The translations under genes and the position numbers were made by a program. Positions 1-10,292 of a stretch of DNA of 64,000 nucleotides are shown in pieces. The stretch is taken from positions 992,001 to 1,056,000 of the forward strand of contig NZ_AP018718.1 of the NCBI RefSeq assembly GCF_003966565.1. The letters are read 5' to 3'. Each line of letters begins with the position of its first letter. Within the stretch, counting starts at the first letter, position 1. The DNA comes from Sulfuricystis multivorans (lineage in GTDB: Bacteria > Pseudomonadota > Gammaproteobacteria > Burkholderiales > Rhodocyclaceae). Under the pieces are notes generated by a model. The model was given only the letters and a program-made list of their open reading frames with translations. It made no database searches and had not been told where the DNA came from.

Positions 1-611
1 TCGGCGAAGCCTCGCTGAAACATTTCGAAGGCGTACAGCGACTGCTCAAGGATGCCGGTGTTCCCTACCGGATCAATCCGCGGCTGGTGCGCGGGCTCGA
101 CTACTACAATCTGACCGTGTTCGAGTGGGTCACCGACCGGCTCGGCGCCCAGGGCACCGTTTGCGCCGGCGGGCGCTACGATGGGCTGATCGCGCAGCTG
201 GGTGGCAAGCCGGCGCCCGCCTGCGGTTTTGCGCTGGGCGTCGAGCGGCTGATGGCGCTGCTGGAGTCCCAAAGCGGCCTGCCGGAAGCGCCGGCGCCCG
301 ATGTCTATCTCGTGCATCAGGGCGAGGCGGCGCAGCGTCTTGCCTTCCGGGTGGCGGAAGCCTTGCGCGACATCGGTTGCGCGGTCATCAGCCACATGGG
401 CGGCGGCAGTTTCAAGTCGCAGATGAAGCGCGCCGATGCCTCTGGTGCGCAGCTGGCGGTGATCATCGGCGAGGACGAGGCGCAGAAGAACGAAGCGAGC
501 CTGAAGCCCTTGCGGGTCGAGATGGAGCAATGGCGCGTGGCCGTCGATGGGCTCGCGGATGCGGTAAGCGACTGGCTCTTCGGTGCGGATGAAGCAATCA
601 ACGAGGAATGA
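1..611 (+). CDS. hisS: Histidine-tRNA ligase, C-terminal part (5' end outside window)
   Basis: About 202 C-terminal residues of histidyl-tRNA synthetase, a cytoplasmic class II enzyme that charges tRNA-His. The visible part begins inside the catalytic core and contains the class-specific histidine loop (LVRGLDYY, near base 85) and the glycine-rich motif 3 region with GVERL (near 235-250). The anticodon-binding domain follows ([15 protein letters not shown] onward). The stop overlaps the start of the next gene by four bases (ATGA), so the two are translationally coupled. The order hisS-yfgM-bamB-der is the standard proteobacterial arrangement. Partial only because the window starts inside it. 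Confidence 0.96.
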   Translation, partial: GEASLKHFEGVQRLLKDAGVPYRINPRLVRGLDYYNLTVFEWVTDRLGAQGTVCAGGRYDGLIAQLGGKPAPACGFALGVERLMALLESQSGLPEAPAPDVYLVHQGEAAQRLAFRVAEALRDIGCAVISHMGGGSFKSQMKRADASGAQLAVIIGEDEAQKNEASLKPLRVEMEQWRVAVDGLADAVSDWLFGADEAINEE

Positions 612-1276
612 GCATGGCAACCTACGATCTCGAAGAACAGGAACAGATTGAAGAGCTGAAGACCTGGTGGAAGCTGCACGGCACGTTGGTCACCTCGGTG
701 GTGGTCGCTTTCGCCGTCGCCGTGGTCGGCTGGCAGGTCTGGCAATGGTGGCAACGCAACGAGGCCGCCAAGGCCGCGCAGCTATTTGGCAATCTGCAGC
801 AGGCGCTGGCGCAGCAGGATGTCAAACGCGTGCGCCTCTTGGCCGGCGAACTCGTCGACAAGCATGCCGGCACGGCCTATGCCGGCATGGCGGCGATGGT
901 CGCCGGCAAGGTGCTGGCCGAGACCGGCGATCTGAAATCGGCCCAGGCCCAGTACGGCTGGGCGGCGGAACATGCGACGGATCAGGGCACGCGTGATCTC
1001 GCGCGGCTTCGGCAGGCCATCGTGCTGGCCGAGGAAAAGTCGTTCGACGAGGCATTGAAGCTCCTTGCCGTGCCGCCAACGCCGAATCTGATGATGCGCT
1101 TTCTCGAAGTGCGCGGCGACATCCTCGCCGCCCAGGGCAAGGCCGCTGAGGCCCGCAACGCCTACGAGGAAGCGATCAAGGCGCTCGAAGCCGACCGCAA
1201 GGCCGAGGGTTTGCCGCCCGGAACGTACCTCGACATCCTGAAGGACAAGCGCGACGCGATCGGGGTGAGCTCATGA
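608..1276 (+). CDS. yfgM: YfgM family membrane-anchored TPR protein
   Basis: 222 residues, the usual length of YfgM, an inner-membrane protein whose periplasmic TPR domain works with the Sec translocon and periplasmic chaperones. Visible: a cytoplasmic N-terminus with the family motif [13 protein letters not shown], one transmembrane helix at about residues 24-45 ([19 protein letters not shown]), then tetratricopeptide-like helices to the end (domain family TPR_21). The start overlaps the hisS stop (ATGA) and the stop overlaps the bamB start in the same way, so hisS-yfgM-bamB-der reads as one operon. Confidence 0.93.
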   Translation: MSMATYDLEEQEQIEELKTWWKLHGTLVTSVVVAFAVAVVGWQVWQWWQRNEAAKAAQLFGNLQQALAQQDVKRVRLLAGELVDKHAGTAYAGMAAMVAGKVLAETGDLKSAQAQYGWAAEHATDQGTRDLARLRQAIVLAEEKSFDEALKLLAVPPTPNLMMRFLEVRGDILAAQGKAAEARNAYEEAIKALEADRKAEGLPPGTYLDILKDKRDAIGVSS

Positions 1277-2436
1277 GGTTCTCCGCACTGCTGTTGTCGT
1301 GCGCCACCGTGCTGCTGGCCGGCTGCGCCGCCTTGAGCGACACCGTCGATGCGATCAATCCCTTCAGCAAGTCGGTGCCGAAGGCCAAGCCCGCGCCGCT
1401 GCCGGTCATCCAGCCGCAGGCCGAGATCGGCCGTCTCTGGCAGGCGAGCATCGGCAAGGCCGGGGAATATGCGCTGACGCCGGCCGTGGTCGGCGAAAGC
1501 GTCTATGCCGCAGCGCGTGACGGCACGCTGGCGCGCTTCGACGCCGGCCGCCAGGTCTGGAGGATCGAGACTGGCAAGCCGCTCTCCGGCGGTGTCGGCG
1601 CCAGCGACCAGCTGGTGGTGGTCGGCACTCCGAAAGGGGAGGTGCTTGCCTTCCATGCTCGAGATGGCAAGTTGGCCTGGCAGGCGCAGGTCAGTTCCGA
1701 AATCCTTGCCTCCCCGGCACTGGCCGGCGATCTCGTCGTCGTGCGCAGCGCCGACGCGCACATCTTCGCCTTCGATGCGGCCTCTGGCCTCCGCCGCTGG
1801 CTGTATCAGCGGCCTCTGCCCACGCTGGTGCTGCGCTCCACGGCGGGCGTCGTGCTGACCGACAAGGCCGTCTTTGCCGGTTTCCCCGGCGGCAAGCTGG
1901 TCGCGATCGCGCGTGGCAATGGTGCGGCGCTGTGGGAATCCACGGTAGCGCTGCCGCGTGGCACGACCGAACTCGAGCGCATCGCCGATGTCGCCAGCGA
2001 TCCGGTGGTCGAAATGGCTACCGTCTGTGCCGTCGCCTATCAGGGACGGCTGGCCTGTTTCGACAGCGACAATGGCCGGCAGCTCTGGGCCCGCGACATC
2101 TCCTCGGTGGCAGGTCTCGACATCGGCCAGCGGGCCATCTTCGTCACGGATGAAAAGGGCGTCGTGCATGCCTTCGAACGCAACGGCGGTGCCACGCTAT
2201 GGAAGCAGGACAAGCTGCGCCTGCGCGGTGTCGGCCGCCCGCTGGCGCTGGACCGCAAGGTCGTCGTCGGTGATTTCGAGGGTTATCTGCACGTGCTCGC
2301 CGAGGACGACGGCAGCTTTCTCGCGCGCAGCTCGACCGATGGCTCGCCCCTGCTGGCGCCGCTGCGGCGCATGGCGGCCGAGAATTTCGTCGTGCAGACC
2401 AGAAACGGCGGCATCTTCGCCTTCGCTTTGCGTTGA
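1273..2436 (+). CDS. bamB: Outer membrane assembly lipoprotein BamB
   Basis: 387 residues. BamB is the beta-propeller lipoprotein of the BAM complex that inserts outer-membrane proteins. The N-terminus is a lipoprotein signal with lipobox LAGC (Cys near residue 18). Repeated PQQ-like blades follow, with recurrent patterns such as [30 protein letters not shown] and LLWARD-like W-containing strands. The stop codon abuts the der start, as is conserved across proteobacteria. Confidence 0.95.
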   Translation: MRFSALLLSCATVLLAGCAALSDTVDAINPFSKSVPKAKPAPLPVIQPQAEIGRLWQASIGKAGEYALTPAVVGESVYAAARDGTLARFDAGRQVWRIETGKPLSGGVGASDQLVVVGTPKGEVLAFHARDGKLAWQAQVSSEILASPALAGDLVVVRSADAHIFAFDAASGLRRWLYQRPLPTLVLRSTAGVVLTDKAVFAGFPGGKLVAIARGNGAALWESTVALPRGTTELERIADVASDPVVEMATVCAVAYQGRLACFDSDNGRQLWARDISSVAGLDIGQRAIFVTDEKGVVHAFERNGGATLWKQDKLRLRGVGRPLALDRKVVVGDFEGYLHVLAEDDGSFLARSSTDGSPLLAPLRRMAAENFVVQTRNGGIFAFALR

Positions 2437-3761
2437 TGATTCCCACGCTCGCGCTCGTCGGCCGTCCCAATGTCGGCAAATCCACGCTGTTCAACCGGCT
2501 GACCAAGTCGCGGGCGGCGCTGGTCGCCGATCAACCTGGGCTGACACGCGATCGCCACTATGGCCAAGGCCGGCTCGGCAAACGCCCCTTTCTGGTCATC
2601 GATACCGGTGGTTTCGAGCCGCAGGCGAAGGAGGGGCTGGTTTATGAAATGGCGCGCCAGGCCGAGGCGGCGATCGCCGAAGCCGATGCGCTGTTGTTCA
2701 TCGTCGATGTGCGCACGGGACTCACGCCGCAGGACAAGGTGATCGCCGAGCGACTGCGTCGTTCGGGCCGCCCTGTGTATCTGGTCGTCAACAAGGCCGA
2801 GGGCATGGACCGCGATGTCGTCGCGGCGGAATTCCACGAACTCGGCTGTGGAGAACCCTATGTCATCTCCGCCGCGCACGGCGAAGGGGTGCGCGAGCTG
2901 CTGGAGCTGGTGCTGGCTCGCTTTCCCGAGGCAGCCGAAGAAGCGCCGGAAGAGACCGGGCCACGTGTGGCGATCGTCGGCCGGCCCAATGTCGGCAAGA
3001 GCACGCTGGTCAACACCCTGCTCGGCGAGGAGCGCATGATCGCCTTTGACCAGCCGGGCACGACGCGCGATGCGATCGCCACGCCGTTCGAGAAGAATGG
3101 CCGGCGCTACACGCTGATCGACACGGCGGGCCTGCGCCGTAAGGGCAAGGTGTTCGAGGCCATCGAAAAGTTTTCGGTGGTCAAGACGCTGCAGGCGATC
3201 GAGGCCGCCAATGTCGTGGTGCTGATGGTCGATGCGAGCCAGAACATCTCCGACCAGGATGCACACATCGCCGGTTTTTGCTGTGATGCCGGTCGCGCGC
3301 TGGTGCTGGCGGTCAACAAGTGGGATGCCGTCGATGCCTATCGTCGCGAGCAGGTCAAGCGGGACATCCAGCGCAAACTCAATTTCCTTGGCTTTGCGCG
3401 CGTGCATTACATCTCGGCGCTCAAAGGACAGGGTGTGGCGGGTCTGCTACAGTCGGTCGCCTTGGCTTACGCCGCCGCGATGGCCAAGCTGCCCACTCCG
3501 AAGCTGACGCGCGTGCTGCTCGACGCCGTGCAAAAGCAGGCGCCGCCGCGACATGGCAACGTGCGCCCGAAGCTGCGCTATGCCCATCAGGGTGGCAGTA
3601 ATCCGCCCGTGGTCGTGATTCACGGCAATGCGCTCGAGCACGTACCGCCGGCCTACGTGCGCTATCTCGAGCATGCTTTCGTCGAGGCGTTCGGGCTGCA
3701 GGGCACACCCTTGCGCATCCAGTTCAAGAGCAGCAAGAACCCTTACGTCGATAAGGGCTGA
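2436..3761 (+). CDS. der: Ribosome biogenesis GTPase Der (EngA)
   Basis: 441 residues from the ATG at 2436; a TTG three bases upstream is a possible alternative. Der is a tandem-GTPase factor for 50S subunit maturation. Two G domains are visible, each with a P-loop GRPNVGKST (about residues 8-16 and 182-190) and NKXD-type guanine specificity motifs (VVNKAE, AVNKWD). The C-terminal KH-like domain ends near the FKSSKNPYV motif typical of Der. The start overlaps the bamB stop by one base (TGATG). The 3' flank is a 56-bp tandem repeat array rather than a recognisable terminator. Confidence 0.97.
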   Translation: MIPTLALVGRPNVGKSTLFNRLTKSRAALVADQPGLTRDRHYGQGRLGKRPFLVIDTGGFEPQAKEGLVYEMARQAEAAIAEADALLFIVDVRTGLTPQDKVIAERLRRSGRPVYLVVNKAEGMDRDVVAAEFHELGCGEPYVISAAHGEGVRELLELVLARFPEAAEEAPEETGPRVAIVGRPNVGKSTLVNTLLGEERMIAFDQPGTTRDAIATPFEKNGRRYTLIDTAGLRRKGKVFEAIEKFSVVKTLQAIEAANVVVLMVDASQNISDQDAHIAGFCCDAGRALVLAVNKWDAVDAYRREQVKRDIQRKLNFLGFARVHYISALKGQGVAGLLQSVALAYAAAMAKLPTPKLTRVLLDAVQKQAPPRHGNVRPKLRYAHQGGSNPPVVVIHGNALEHVPPAYVRYLEHAFVEAFGLQGTPLRIQFKSSKNPYVDKG

Positions 3762-3769
3762 AACTCGGT

Positions 3770-3947
3770 GCTGGCGGGGAAATGAGAGCGTCCCGCCGGG
3801 CACCGGCTTTTCTCGTCGAGCCGGCGCTGGCGGGGAAATGAGAGCGTCCCGCCGGGCACCGGCTTTTCTCGTCGAGCCGACGCTGGCGGGGAAATGAGAG
3901 CGTCCCGCCGGGCACCGGCTTTTCTCGTCGAGCCGGCGCTGGCGGGA
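3770..3947 (+). repeat. Tandem array 1: 56-bp unit, three full copies plus a terminal fragment
   Basis: Copies start at 3770, 3826, 3882 and (partial) 3938, an exact 56-bp period. Copies are nearly identical; one visible difference is GACGCTGG against GGCGCTGG. Each unit contains an imperfect palindrome, with arm GCGCTGGCGGG pairing with CCCGCCGGGC across an AAATGAGAGC-containing loop, so a transcript would fold into successive hairpins. The array ends in GGCGCTGGCGGGACGGCAT, the core seen as solo copies elsewhere in the window. It fills most of the der-fdxA gap. Confidence 0.95.
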
Positions 3948-3997
3948 CGGCATGCCGCGGCTATACTTAACGAAAGCAGTTGTGAAGGAGGGCGAAG

Positions 3998-4327
3998 ATG
4001 ACCTACGTCGTGACGGAAAACTGCATCAAGTGCAAATATACGGACTGCGTCGATGTCTGCCCGGTCGATTGTTTCCGCGAGGGGCCGAATTTCCTCGTCA
4101 TCGATCCGGACGAGTGCATCGACTGCACCTTGTGCGTGCCGGAGTGTCCGGCCGAGGCGATTTTCGCCGAGGACGACGTGCCGGACGAGCAACGCGAATT
4201 CGTCGCGTTGAACGCAGAGCTGGCCAAGCAGTGGCCGCCGATCGTCGAGCGCAAGGCGCCCTTGCCGGATGCGGACGAATGGCGCGGCAAGCCGGGCAAG
4301 AAATCCTTGCTCGAACGCTGCGGTTGA
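3998..4327 (+). CDS. fdxA: Seven-iron ferredoxin FdxA (3Fe-4S/4Fe-4S)
   Basis: 109 residues. A small soluble electron carrier of the FdxA family. The N-terminal cluster region reads [20 protein letters not shown] (cysteines near residues 9, 12, 17, 21, 25). The second, classical region is [19 protein letters not shown] (CxxCxxCxxxCP near residues 40-50). The C-terminal extension is the one usual for this family. A good ribosome site (GAAGGAGG) lies 8-10 bases upstream, and a TATACT at 3962-3967 just after the repeat array could be the -10 element. Confidence 0.95.
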   Translation: MTYVVTENCIKCKYTDCVDVCPVDCFREGPNFLVIDPDECIDCTLCVPECPAEAIFAEDDVPDEQREFVALNAELAKQWPPIVERKAPLPDADEWRGKPGKKSLLERCG

Positions 4328-4380
4328 GCGATGCTAGACTGCATGGCCCTTTTCGCCTCCTGTCCTGATACCGTATTCTG

Positions 4381-5505
4381 ATGCCCGGCAATACCCTCGG
4401 CACGCTGTTTTCCGTCACCTCGTTCGGCGAATCGCACGGGCCGGCGATCGGTTGCGTCGTCGATGGCTGCCCCCCGGGGCTCGAACTGTCTGCCGGCGAC
4501 ATCCAGGTCGAGCTCGATCGCCGCAAGCCTGGCACCTCGCGTCATGTCACGCAGCGACGCGAAGCCGATGAAGTCGAGATTCTCTCCGGCGTCTTCGAGG
4601 GCAAGACCACGGGCACGCCGATCGCGCTCCTGATCCGCAATACCGATCAGCGCAGTAAGGACTACGGCAGCATCGCGCGGACTTTCCGGCCGGGTCATGC
4701 CGACTACACGTACTGGCAGAAATACGGCATCCGCGACTATCGCGGTGGTGGGCGCTCTTCCGCGCGAGAGACGGCGGTGCGCGTCGCCGCCGGCGCGATC
4801 GCGAAGAAATGGCTGAAGGAACGTTTCGGCGTGTCGATCCGCGGCTGGATGAGCCAGCTCGGGCCGATCGAGATTCCTTTCGTCGATGCCGCGGAGATCG
4901 ACCGTAATCCCTTCTTTGCGCCGAACGCCGCGATCGTGCCGGAGCTCGAGGCTTATATGGATCGACTGCGCAAGGAGGGCGATTCGGTCGGCGCCAAGAT
5001 CGAGGTCGTGGCCAGCGGCGTGCCGCCGGGCTGGGGCGATCCGGTCTATGACCGGCTCGATGCGCGGATCGCCTATGCGATGATGGGCATCAATGCGGTC
5101 AAGGGGGTGGAAATCGGCGCCGGCTTCCGAAGCGTTGCCCAGCGTGGCAGCGAGCATGGCGACGAACTGACGCCACAGGGGTTCCTCTCCAATCACGCTG
5201 GCGGCATCCTGGGCGGCATTTCCACCGGCCAGGAGGTGCGCGTCTCCATCGCCATCAAGCCGACCTCGAGCATTCGCATTCCGCGCCGCTCGATCGACAT
5301 CGACGGTCGGCCGGTGATGGTATCCACCGAAGGACGTCACGATCCCTGTGTCGGTATCCGTGCCACGCCGATCGCCGAGGCCATGCTCGCGCTGGTGCTG
5401 ATCGATGCCGCGCTGCTCGATCGGGCGCAATGCGCCGATGTGCATTGCCCGACGGCGGCGATTCCCGGCCAGGCGCCACCGGCTGGATCGGACTCGGCCT
5501 GTTAG
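4381..5505 (+). CDS. aroC: Chorismate synthase
   Basis: 374 residues. Converts 5-enolpyruvylshikimate 3-phosphate to chorismate, the last common step of aromatic amino acid synthesis, using reduced FMN. The family signature [18 protein letters not shown] is near the N-terminus, [12 protein letters not shown] and [12 protein letters not shown] follow, and the C-terminal [21 protein letters not shown] block is intact. Full length. It stands alone here between fdxA and a YdcH-like gene; the tryptophan branch that uses its product lies about 9 kb downstream. Confidence 0.97.
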   Translation: MPGNTLGTLFSVTSFGESHGPAIGCVVDGCPPGLELSAGDIQVELDRRKPGTSRHVTQRREADEVEILSGVFEGKTTGTPIALLIRNTDQRSKDYGSIARTFRPGHADYTYWQKYGIRDYRGGGRSSARETAVRVAAGAIAKKWLKERFGVSIRGWMSQLGPIEIPFVDAAEIDRNPFFAPNAAIVPELEAYMDRLRKEGDSVGAKIEVVASGVPPGWGDPVYDRLDARIAYAMMGINAVKGVEIGAGFRSVAQRGSEHGDELTPQGFLSNHAGGILGGISTGQEVRVSIAIKPTSSIRIPRRSIDIDGRPVMVSTEGRHDPCVGIRATPIAEAMLALVLIDAALLDRAQCADVHCPTAAIPGQAPPAGSDSAC

Positions 5506-5551
5506 AATCCGGCCCATTTCGATAACACGACAAACAGGGAAGAATACAGCC

Positions 5552-5815
5552 ATGCACGTCGACCATCACGATCTCTACAGCGAGTTTCCGGAACTGCGCG
5601 ACGCCATCGACACGATGAAGGCCGAAAGCGGTTTCTTCGCTGCCCTTTGCGCCCGCTACCACCGCCTGACCGGCAAGGTCGAGGATCTCGAGGAGCATGA
5701 CATGCCGGTGGCCGACTTCACGCTCGAAGACATGAAGAAAGAGCGCGTCAGGCTCAAAGACGAGATCTACCAGTTGCTGATGGCTTACCGCATCGGTCAG
5801 AAACACTGCGCTTGA
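5552..5815 (+). CDS. YdcH-like DUF465 protein
   Basis: 87 residues from the ATG at 5552, the start at which similarity to the small DUF465/YdcH family begins (HHDLYSEFPELRDAIDTMKAES). It is a mostly helical, charged cytoplasmic protein with a C-terminal helix rich in K, E and L (LEDMKKERVRLKDEIYQLL) that looks like a short coiled coil. The function of this family is unknown. The TGA stop overlaps the TTG start of the following MFS gene. Confidence 0.88.
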   Translation: MHVDHHDLYSEFPELRDAIDTMKAESGFFAALCARYHRLTGKVEDLEEHDMPVADFTLEDMKKERVRLKDEIYQLLMAYRIGQKHCA

Positions 5816-7005
5816 CCATAGGCCAGCACGGCCACTCGCCCGAGCCAGATCGTCAGCAGCTTACTCGGCTGGCCGTTTGGTATTTCTTTTATTTCTCCTT
5901 CGTCGGGGCGTTTGCGCCGTATTTCACACTCTATCTCCAGGATGTCGGCCTGCCGGCCAGCGAGATCGGCATGCTGATGTCCGTGCCGCAGGTGATGCGC
6001 CTCGTGGCGCCGAATCTTTGGGGATGGCTTGCCGATCATCTCGGCGTGCGCGCCGCGGTGATCAAGCTCGCCGCGTTCGGCGCACTCATCGGTTTCGTTG
6101 CTTTCTTCCTGTCCCGCGATCTGGCCGTGCTGTTTGCCGCGATGGCGCTCGTCTGGTTCTTCTGGAGTGCCGCATTGCCCCTCGTCGAAGCGATGACCCT
6201 CGACCGGCTCGCCGGGCAGACCGAGCGTTACGGCAGGATCCGCTTGTGGGGGTCGATCGGTTTCATCGCCAGCGTGCTGGGCTTGGGCGCATTGCTCGAT
6301 CACCTGCCGATCGGCACGATCCTCTGGGCCTGTTTGGCGATCCTTGCCAGCGTGCTGGCCAGCGCCATGACGCTCGAAGAAACGAAACTCGGCGCTCGTG
6401 GCACGGCACCTCCGATCGGCGCGCGCTTGCGTCGGCCTGCGGTGCTGGCGCTCTTGGCCGCGTGCTTTTTCATGTCGGTCGCACATGGGCCGCTTTATGT
6501 GTTCTACTCGATCCATCTCGTCGCGCATGGCTACGACAAGCTGTCGATCGGCATGCTTTGGTCGCTCGGCGTGATCGCCGAGATCGTCGTCTTCATGAAC
6601 ATGCCACGCCTGATGGGCCATGTTTCGCTGCGTGCCATCCTGTTGGCGAGTTTTGCCTTGGCTGTGCTGCGCTTCCTGCTGATCGGCTGGGCGGCGGATT
6701 ATCCAGTGGCGCTGCTGTTCGCCCAGCTGCTCCATGGTGCGACCTTCGGCGCCTACCACGCAGCGGCGATGGCGGTGCTGATCCGTTGGTTCGAACCTTC
6801 GCAGCAGGCGCGCGTCCAGGGCGTTTATGGCAGTATTTCGTTCGGTGCCGGCGGCATGGTGGGCGGCCTGGTCAGCGGCCAGGCATGGGATCCTCTCGGC
6901 GCCGGCATGACCTATACGCTCGGGGCGCTGTTTGCCGCCTGCGGCTGGCTGTTGGTCTGGCGCGGCTTGTCAGCGCAATCGCTCACACCGCTGAAAGAAA
7001 AATGA
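5812..7005 (+). CDS. MFS permease, phenylpropionate/nucleoside-symporter-like branch
   Basis: 397 residues with about 12 hydrophobic segments. The N-terminus YFFYFSFVGAFAPYFTLYLQDVG and the VPQVMRLVAPNLWGWLADH loop resemble the MFS_1_like/PPP branch (HcaT- and NupG-like). Substrate cannot be told from sequence. The start is a TTG overlapping the upstream TGA; no better in-frame start with a ribosome site is seen. Its own stop overlaps the next gene's ATG (ATGA), so it is probably co-translated with the M48 protease. Confidence 0.82.
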   Translation: MTIGQHGHSPEPDRQQLTRLAVWYFFYFSFVGAFAPYFTLYLQDVGLPASEIGMLMSVPQVMRLVAPNLWGWLADHLGVRAAVIKLAAFGALIGFVAFFLSRDLAVLFAAMALVWFFWSAALPLVEAMTLDRLAGQTERYGRIRLWGSIGFIASVLGLGALLDHLPIGTILWACLAILASVLASAMTLEETKLGARGTAPPIGARLRRPAVLALLAACFFMSVAHGPLYVFYSIHLVAHGYDKLSIGMLWSLGVIAEIVVFMNMPRLMGHVSLRAILLASFALAVLRFLLIGWAADYPVALLFAQLLHGATFGAYHAAAMAVLIRWFEPSQQARVQGVYGSISFGAGGMVGGLVSGQAWDPLGAGMTYTLGALFAACGWLLVWRGLSAQSLTPLKEK

Positions 7006-7781
7006 AGAGCAAGGCATTGCTTCTGTCGCTGGCGGCCGTTTTTCTCCTGCAGACCGGCTGCAGCACCGTACCGGTCACTGGCCGCTCGCAGTTGCTGATG
7101 GTTTCGGAGCAGCAGGAAATCCGCATGGGGCTGACGAGCTTCAGGGAGATCCTCGAAAGGGAAAAGCTCAACACCGATCCGCTCATCAACGATCGTGTGC
7201 AACGTATCGGCCGCCGCATCGCCGCCGCGACCGGCCGCACGGATTATCAGTGGGAATTCAAGGTGATCGAGAACGACAAGACCGTCAATGCCTTCTGTCT
7301 GCCCGGCGGCAAGGTCGCCGTTTATACCGGCCTGCTGCCGGTGGCGCAGGACGATGCCGGCCTCGCGGCGGTGATCGCGCACGAAGTCGCCCATGCGATT
7401 GCACGCCACGGCGGAGAGCGCCTCAGCCAGGAAATGGTGGTCGCCGGACTGACCGTCGCCACGGTGATGGCCACCAGCGATTCGTCGCGCCGCGATCTTT
7501 ATGCCGGCTTGCTCGGCGCGGGCGCGGCGGTCGGTTTCCTGCTCCCCTATTCACGCTTGCACGAATCCGAGGCCGACCGCATGGGGCTGATCTACATGGC
7601 CAAGGCGGGCTACGATCCGCGTGCCGCGCTGGCGTTGTGGCAGCGGATGGCGGCGCAGGCGAAAGGAAAGTCGAAGCTTCCGGAATGGCTCTCGACCCAT
7701 CCGGCAGACGAAACGCGGATCAGGCAAATCGAGCGTTGGTTACCGGAGGCTTTGAGCCATTACCATCCGAGCAAGAACTGA
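7002..7781 (+). CDS. M48 family metalloprotease lipoprotein
   Basis: 259 residues. A lipoprotein signal with lipobox LQTGC (Cys near residue 20) is followed by a peptidase M48 domain. The zinc motif HEVAHAIARHGGERLS (HExxH near residues 128-132) and the downstream glutamate in ESEADRMGL are present. This is the LoiP/YcaL/BepA-like class of envelope quality-control proteases. No C-terminal TPR domain is present, so it is a short form. Starts inside the upstream MFS stop (ATGA). Confidence 0.92.
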   Translation: MKSKALLLSLAAVFLLQTGCSTVPVTGRSQLLMVSEQQEIRMGLTSFREILEREKLNTDPLINDRVQRIGRRIAAATGRTDYQWEFKVIENDKTVNAFCLPGGKVAVYTGLLPVAQDDAGLAAVIAHEVAHAIARHGGERLSQEMVVAGLTVATVMATSDSSRRDLYAGLLGAGAAVGFLLPYSRLHESEADRMGLIYMAKAGYDPRAALALWQRMAAQAKGKSKLPEWLSTHPADETRIRQIERWLPEALSHYHPSKN

Positions 7782-7847
7782 CCTCGCCGGAATCTCGCTG
7801 CTTCCATAGTGCTGTCATGCGATAATTTTTCTTTTTTGGAGACGAAC

Positions 7848-7967
7848 ATGAAGAAATTGCTGGGTTTGTTCGCCATCGTGTTGTTTCTCACCGGTTGCAA
7901 CACCGTCCATGGGATCGGCAAGGATATCGAGAAGGGTGGCGAAGCGATTCAAAGAGCCGTCAAGTAA
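7848..7967 (+). CDS. Entericidin-like small lipoprotein
   Basis: 39 residues. It begins [17 protein letters not shown], a lipoprotein signal with Cys at 17, followed by [18 protein letters not shown], which matches the entericidin EcnA/EcnB pattern (Cys-NTxxGxGxDI). Such peptides are bacteriolytic lipoproteins or their antidotes in enterics and are common as single small genes in Proteobacteria. A ribosome site (TTGGAGACG) precedes the start. It ends 20 bases before leuB. Confidence 0.88.
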   Translation: MKKLLGLFAIVLFLTGCNTVHGIGKDIEKGGEAIQRAVK

Positions 7968-7987
7968 TTCAGTCAATAGGAATCCTG

Positions 7988-9052
7988 ATGAAAATCCTCG
8001 TATTGCCCGGTGATGGCATCGGGCCGGAAATCACCGCCGAGGCGGTGCGCGTTCTCGAGGCACTCGACCTGAAATTCGAAATGGAAGAGGGGCTCTTGGG
8101 CGGTTGTGCCGTTGATGCAACCGGTGACCCTTATCCCGAGGCGACACGGAAGCTCGCGCGCGAGGCCGATGCCGTACTGCTCGGCGCCGTCGGCGGCCCA
8201 AAATGGGACGGCAACCCGCGCGAACAGCGACCCGAACGCGGTCTCTTGGGCATCCGCAAAGAGCTTGGCCTGTTCGCCAATCTGCGCCCGGCAGTGCTCT
8301 ACCCGGAGCTTGCCAATGCCTCGACGCTCAAACCCGAGATCGTGGCCGGCCTCGACATCCTGATCGTGCGCGAACTGACCGGCGACATCTACTTCGGTCA
8401 GCCACGGGGAATCGAGAAGCGCAACGTCGATGGCGAAGAGCAGCGGGTCGGTTTCAACACGATGATCTATGCCGAGAGCGAGATCCGCCGCATCGCCCGT
8501 GTGGCCTGCGAGGCGGCGCGCAAGCGCAATCGCCGCGTCTGTTCGGTCGACAAGATGAACGTGCTCGAATGCACGCAGCTGTGGCGCGACGTGGTGACCG
8601 AGACGGCACGCGAATATCCTGATGTCGAGCTGTCGCACATGCTCGTCGACAATGCCGCGATGCAGCTGGTGAAAAACCCCAAACAATTCGACGTGATGGT
8701 CACCGGCAACATGTTCGGCGACATTCTCTCGGACGAAGCCGCGATGCTGACGGGTTCGATCGGCATGCTGCCCTCGGCATCGCTGGACGAAAAAAACAAG
8801 GGGCTCTACGAACCCTGCCATGGTTCGGCGCCGGACATTGCTGGCAAGGGGTTGGCCAACCCGCTGGCGACGATCCTCTCGGCTGCGATGATGTTGCGCT
8901 ATACGTTCAGTAACGAAGAAGCGGCCTGCCGGATCGAGAATGCGGTGAAGCGGGTACTGGCCCAGGGGCTGCGCACTGCCGATATCTTCGAGCCGGGCAC
9001 CCGGAAGGTCGGCACAAAGGAAATGGGCGACGCGGTGCTCGCGGCGCTTTGA
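7988..9052 (+). CDS. leuB: 3-isopropylmalate dehydrogenase
   Basis: 354 residues from the ATG at 7988 ([15 protein letters not shown]); a longer in-frame extension through the entericidin gene is not real. NAD-dependent oxidative decarboxylase of leucine synthesis. The glycine-rich N-terminus, [11 protein letters not shown], the substrate-binding [10 protein letters not shown], and the metal-site region [27 protein letters not shown] are all intact. leuCD are not in the window; leuB followed by asd is a common betaproteobacterial order. Confidence 0.97.
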   Translation: MKILVLPGDGIGPEITAEAVRVLEALDLKFEMEEGLLGGCAVDATGDPYPEATRKLAREADAVLLGAVGGPKWDGNPREQRPERGLLGIRKELGLFANLRPAVLYPELANASTLKPEIVAGLDILIVRELTGDIYFGQPRGIEKRNVDGEEQRVGFNTMIYAESEIRRIARVACEAARKRNRRVCSVDKMNVLECTQLWRDVVTETAREYPDVELSHMLVDNAAMQLVKNPKQFDVMVTGNMFGDILSDEAAMLTGSIGMLPSASLDEKNKGLYEPCHGSAPDIAGKGLANPLATILSAAMMLRYTFSNEEAACRIENAVKRVLAQGLRTADIFEPGTRKVGTKEMGDAVLAAL

Positions 9053-9073
9053 TCGACGAGAGGAACGCGGATC

Positions 9074-10195
9074 ATGAAGAAAGTAGGTTTGGTGGGTTGG
9101 CGCGGCATGGTCGGCTCGGTGCTGATGAGCCGCATGCGCGAAGAAGGCGATTTCGCCCTGATCGAACCGGTTTTTTTCACCACCTCGAACGTCGGCGGCC
9201 AAGGGCCGGCGGAGGCCGGCGGCGCGCCGCTCAAGGATGCCCGTGACATCGCCGCCTTGCGGCAGATGGACATCATCATCAGCTGTCAGGGTGGTGAGTA
9301 CACGAAGGAGGTGTTCGCTCCCCTGCGTGCCGCGGGCTGGAATGGTTACTGGATCGACGCTGCATCCTCCCTCCGCATGGCCGATGATGCGATCATCATC
9401 CTCGATCCGGTCAATCTAGACGTCATCGAGGCGGGGCTGGCGAAAGGCATCAAGAATTACATCGGCGGCAACTGCACGGTGTCGTTGATGCTGATGGGAC
9501 TGGGTGGGCTGTTCCATCACGATCTGGTCGAGTGGGTCTCGGCGATGACCTATCAGGCGGCTTCTGGCGCTGGCGCGCAGAACATGCGCGAGCTTTTGGC
9601 GCAGATGGGTATGCTGCACGAGGCGGTGAAAGCGGAACTCGCCGATCCCGCTTCCGCCATTCTCGACATCGATCGTAAGGTCGCCGAGACGATGCGCTCG
9701 GCGACATTTCCGACCAAGAACTTTCGTGGCGTGCCGCTCGCTGGCAGTGTGATTCCCTGGATCGACGTACCGGTCGAGCACGGCCAGTCGAAGGAAGAGT
9801 GGAAGGGCGGGGCAGAATGCAACAAAATCCTCGGCCGTCCACCGTTTCGCTCGCCGGGCAGCATCCCGATCGATGGCATCTGCGTGCGCGTCGGTGCGAT
9901 GCGCTGCCACTCGCAGGGGCTGACCATCAAACTCAAAAAAGATGTGCCGCTCGACGAACTCGCGGACATCATCGCCAAAGGCAACGATTGGGTGAAGGTG
10001 GTAGCCAACGAGCGCGAAATCACCGAGCGGGAGCTGACACCCGCTGCAGTGACTGGCACGTTGACCGTGCCGGTGGGCCGTCTGCACAAACTGGCGATGG
10101 GGCCGGAATACCTCGGCGCATTTACCTGTGGCGACCAGCTGTTGTGGGGCGCCGCCGAACCCCTACGCAGGATGTTGCGGATTTTGCTCGCCTGA
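9074..10195 (+). CDS. asd: Aspartate-semialdehyde dehydrogenase
   Basis: 373 residues. Reduces aspartyl phosphate to aspartate semialdehyde, the branch point to lysine, threonine and methionine. NADP-binding N-terminus [18 protein letters not shown], nucleophilic cysteine in [10 protein letters not shown] (near residue 134), and the Gram-negative-type (E. coli-like) length are seen. The ribosome site is AGAGGAACGCGG. The products of hom, thrC and metZ in this window act further down the same pathway. Confidence 0.96.
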   Translation: MKKVGLVGWRGMVGSVLMSRMREEGDFALIEPVFFTTSNVGGQGPAEAGGAPLKDARDIAALRQMDIIISCQGGEYTKEVFAPLRAAGWNGYWIDAASSLRMADDAIIILDPVNLDVIEAGLAKGIKNYIGGNCTVSLMLMGLGGLFHHDLVEWVSAMTYQAASGAGAQNMRELLAQMGMLHEAVKAELADPASAILDIDRKVAETMRSATFPTKNFRGVPLAGSVIPWIDVPVEHGQSKEEWKGGAECNKILGRPPFRSPGSIPIDGICVRVGAMRCHSQGLTIKLKKDVPLDELADIIAKGNDWVKVVANEREITERELTPAAVTGTLTVPVGRLHKLAMGPEYLGAFTCGDQLLWGAAEPLRRMLRILLA

Positions 10196-10228
10196 GCACG
10201 TATCCGGCATATGAAGTACAAGTCGAGC

Positions 10229-10257
10229 TTGCGCCATTAAGTGCATGATGTTATTTT
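10229..10257 (+). promoter_or_regulatory. Candidate sigma-70 promoter for fimV
   Basis: TTGCGC (10229-10234), 17-base spacer, TATTTT (10252-10257), 36 bases ahead of the fimV start in an otherwise AT-richer gap. Sequence match only. Confidence 0.45.
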
Positions 10258-10292
10258 GAATACTGGGTTATCTCTCCCGGGCGGGGTCAATC

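Noticed and set aside
3770-3947. Array 1 considered as a CRISPR
   Set aside because: The whole 56-bp unit repeats with no unique spacers, and no cas genes are present.
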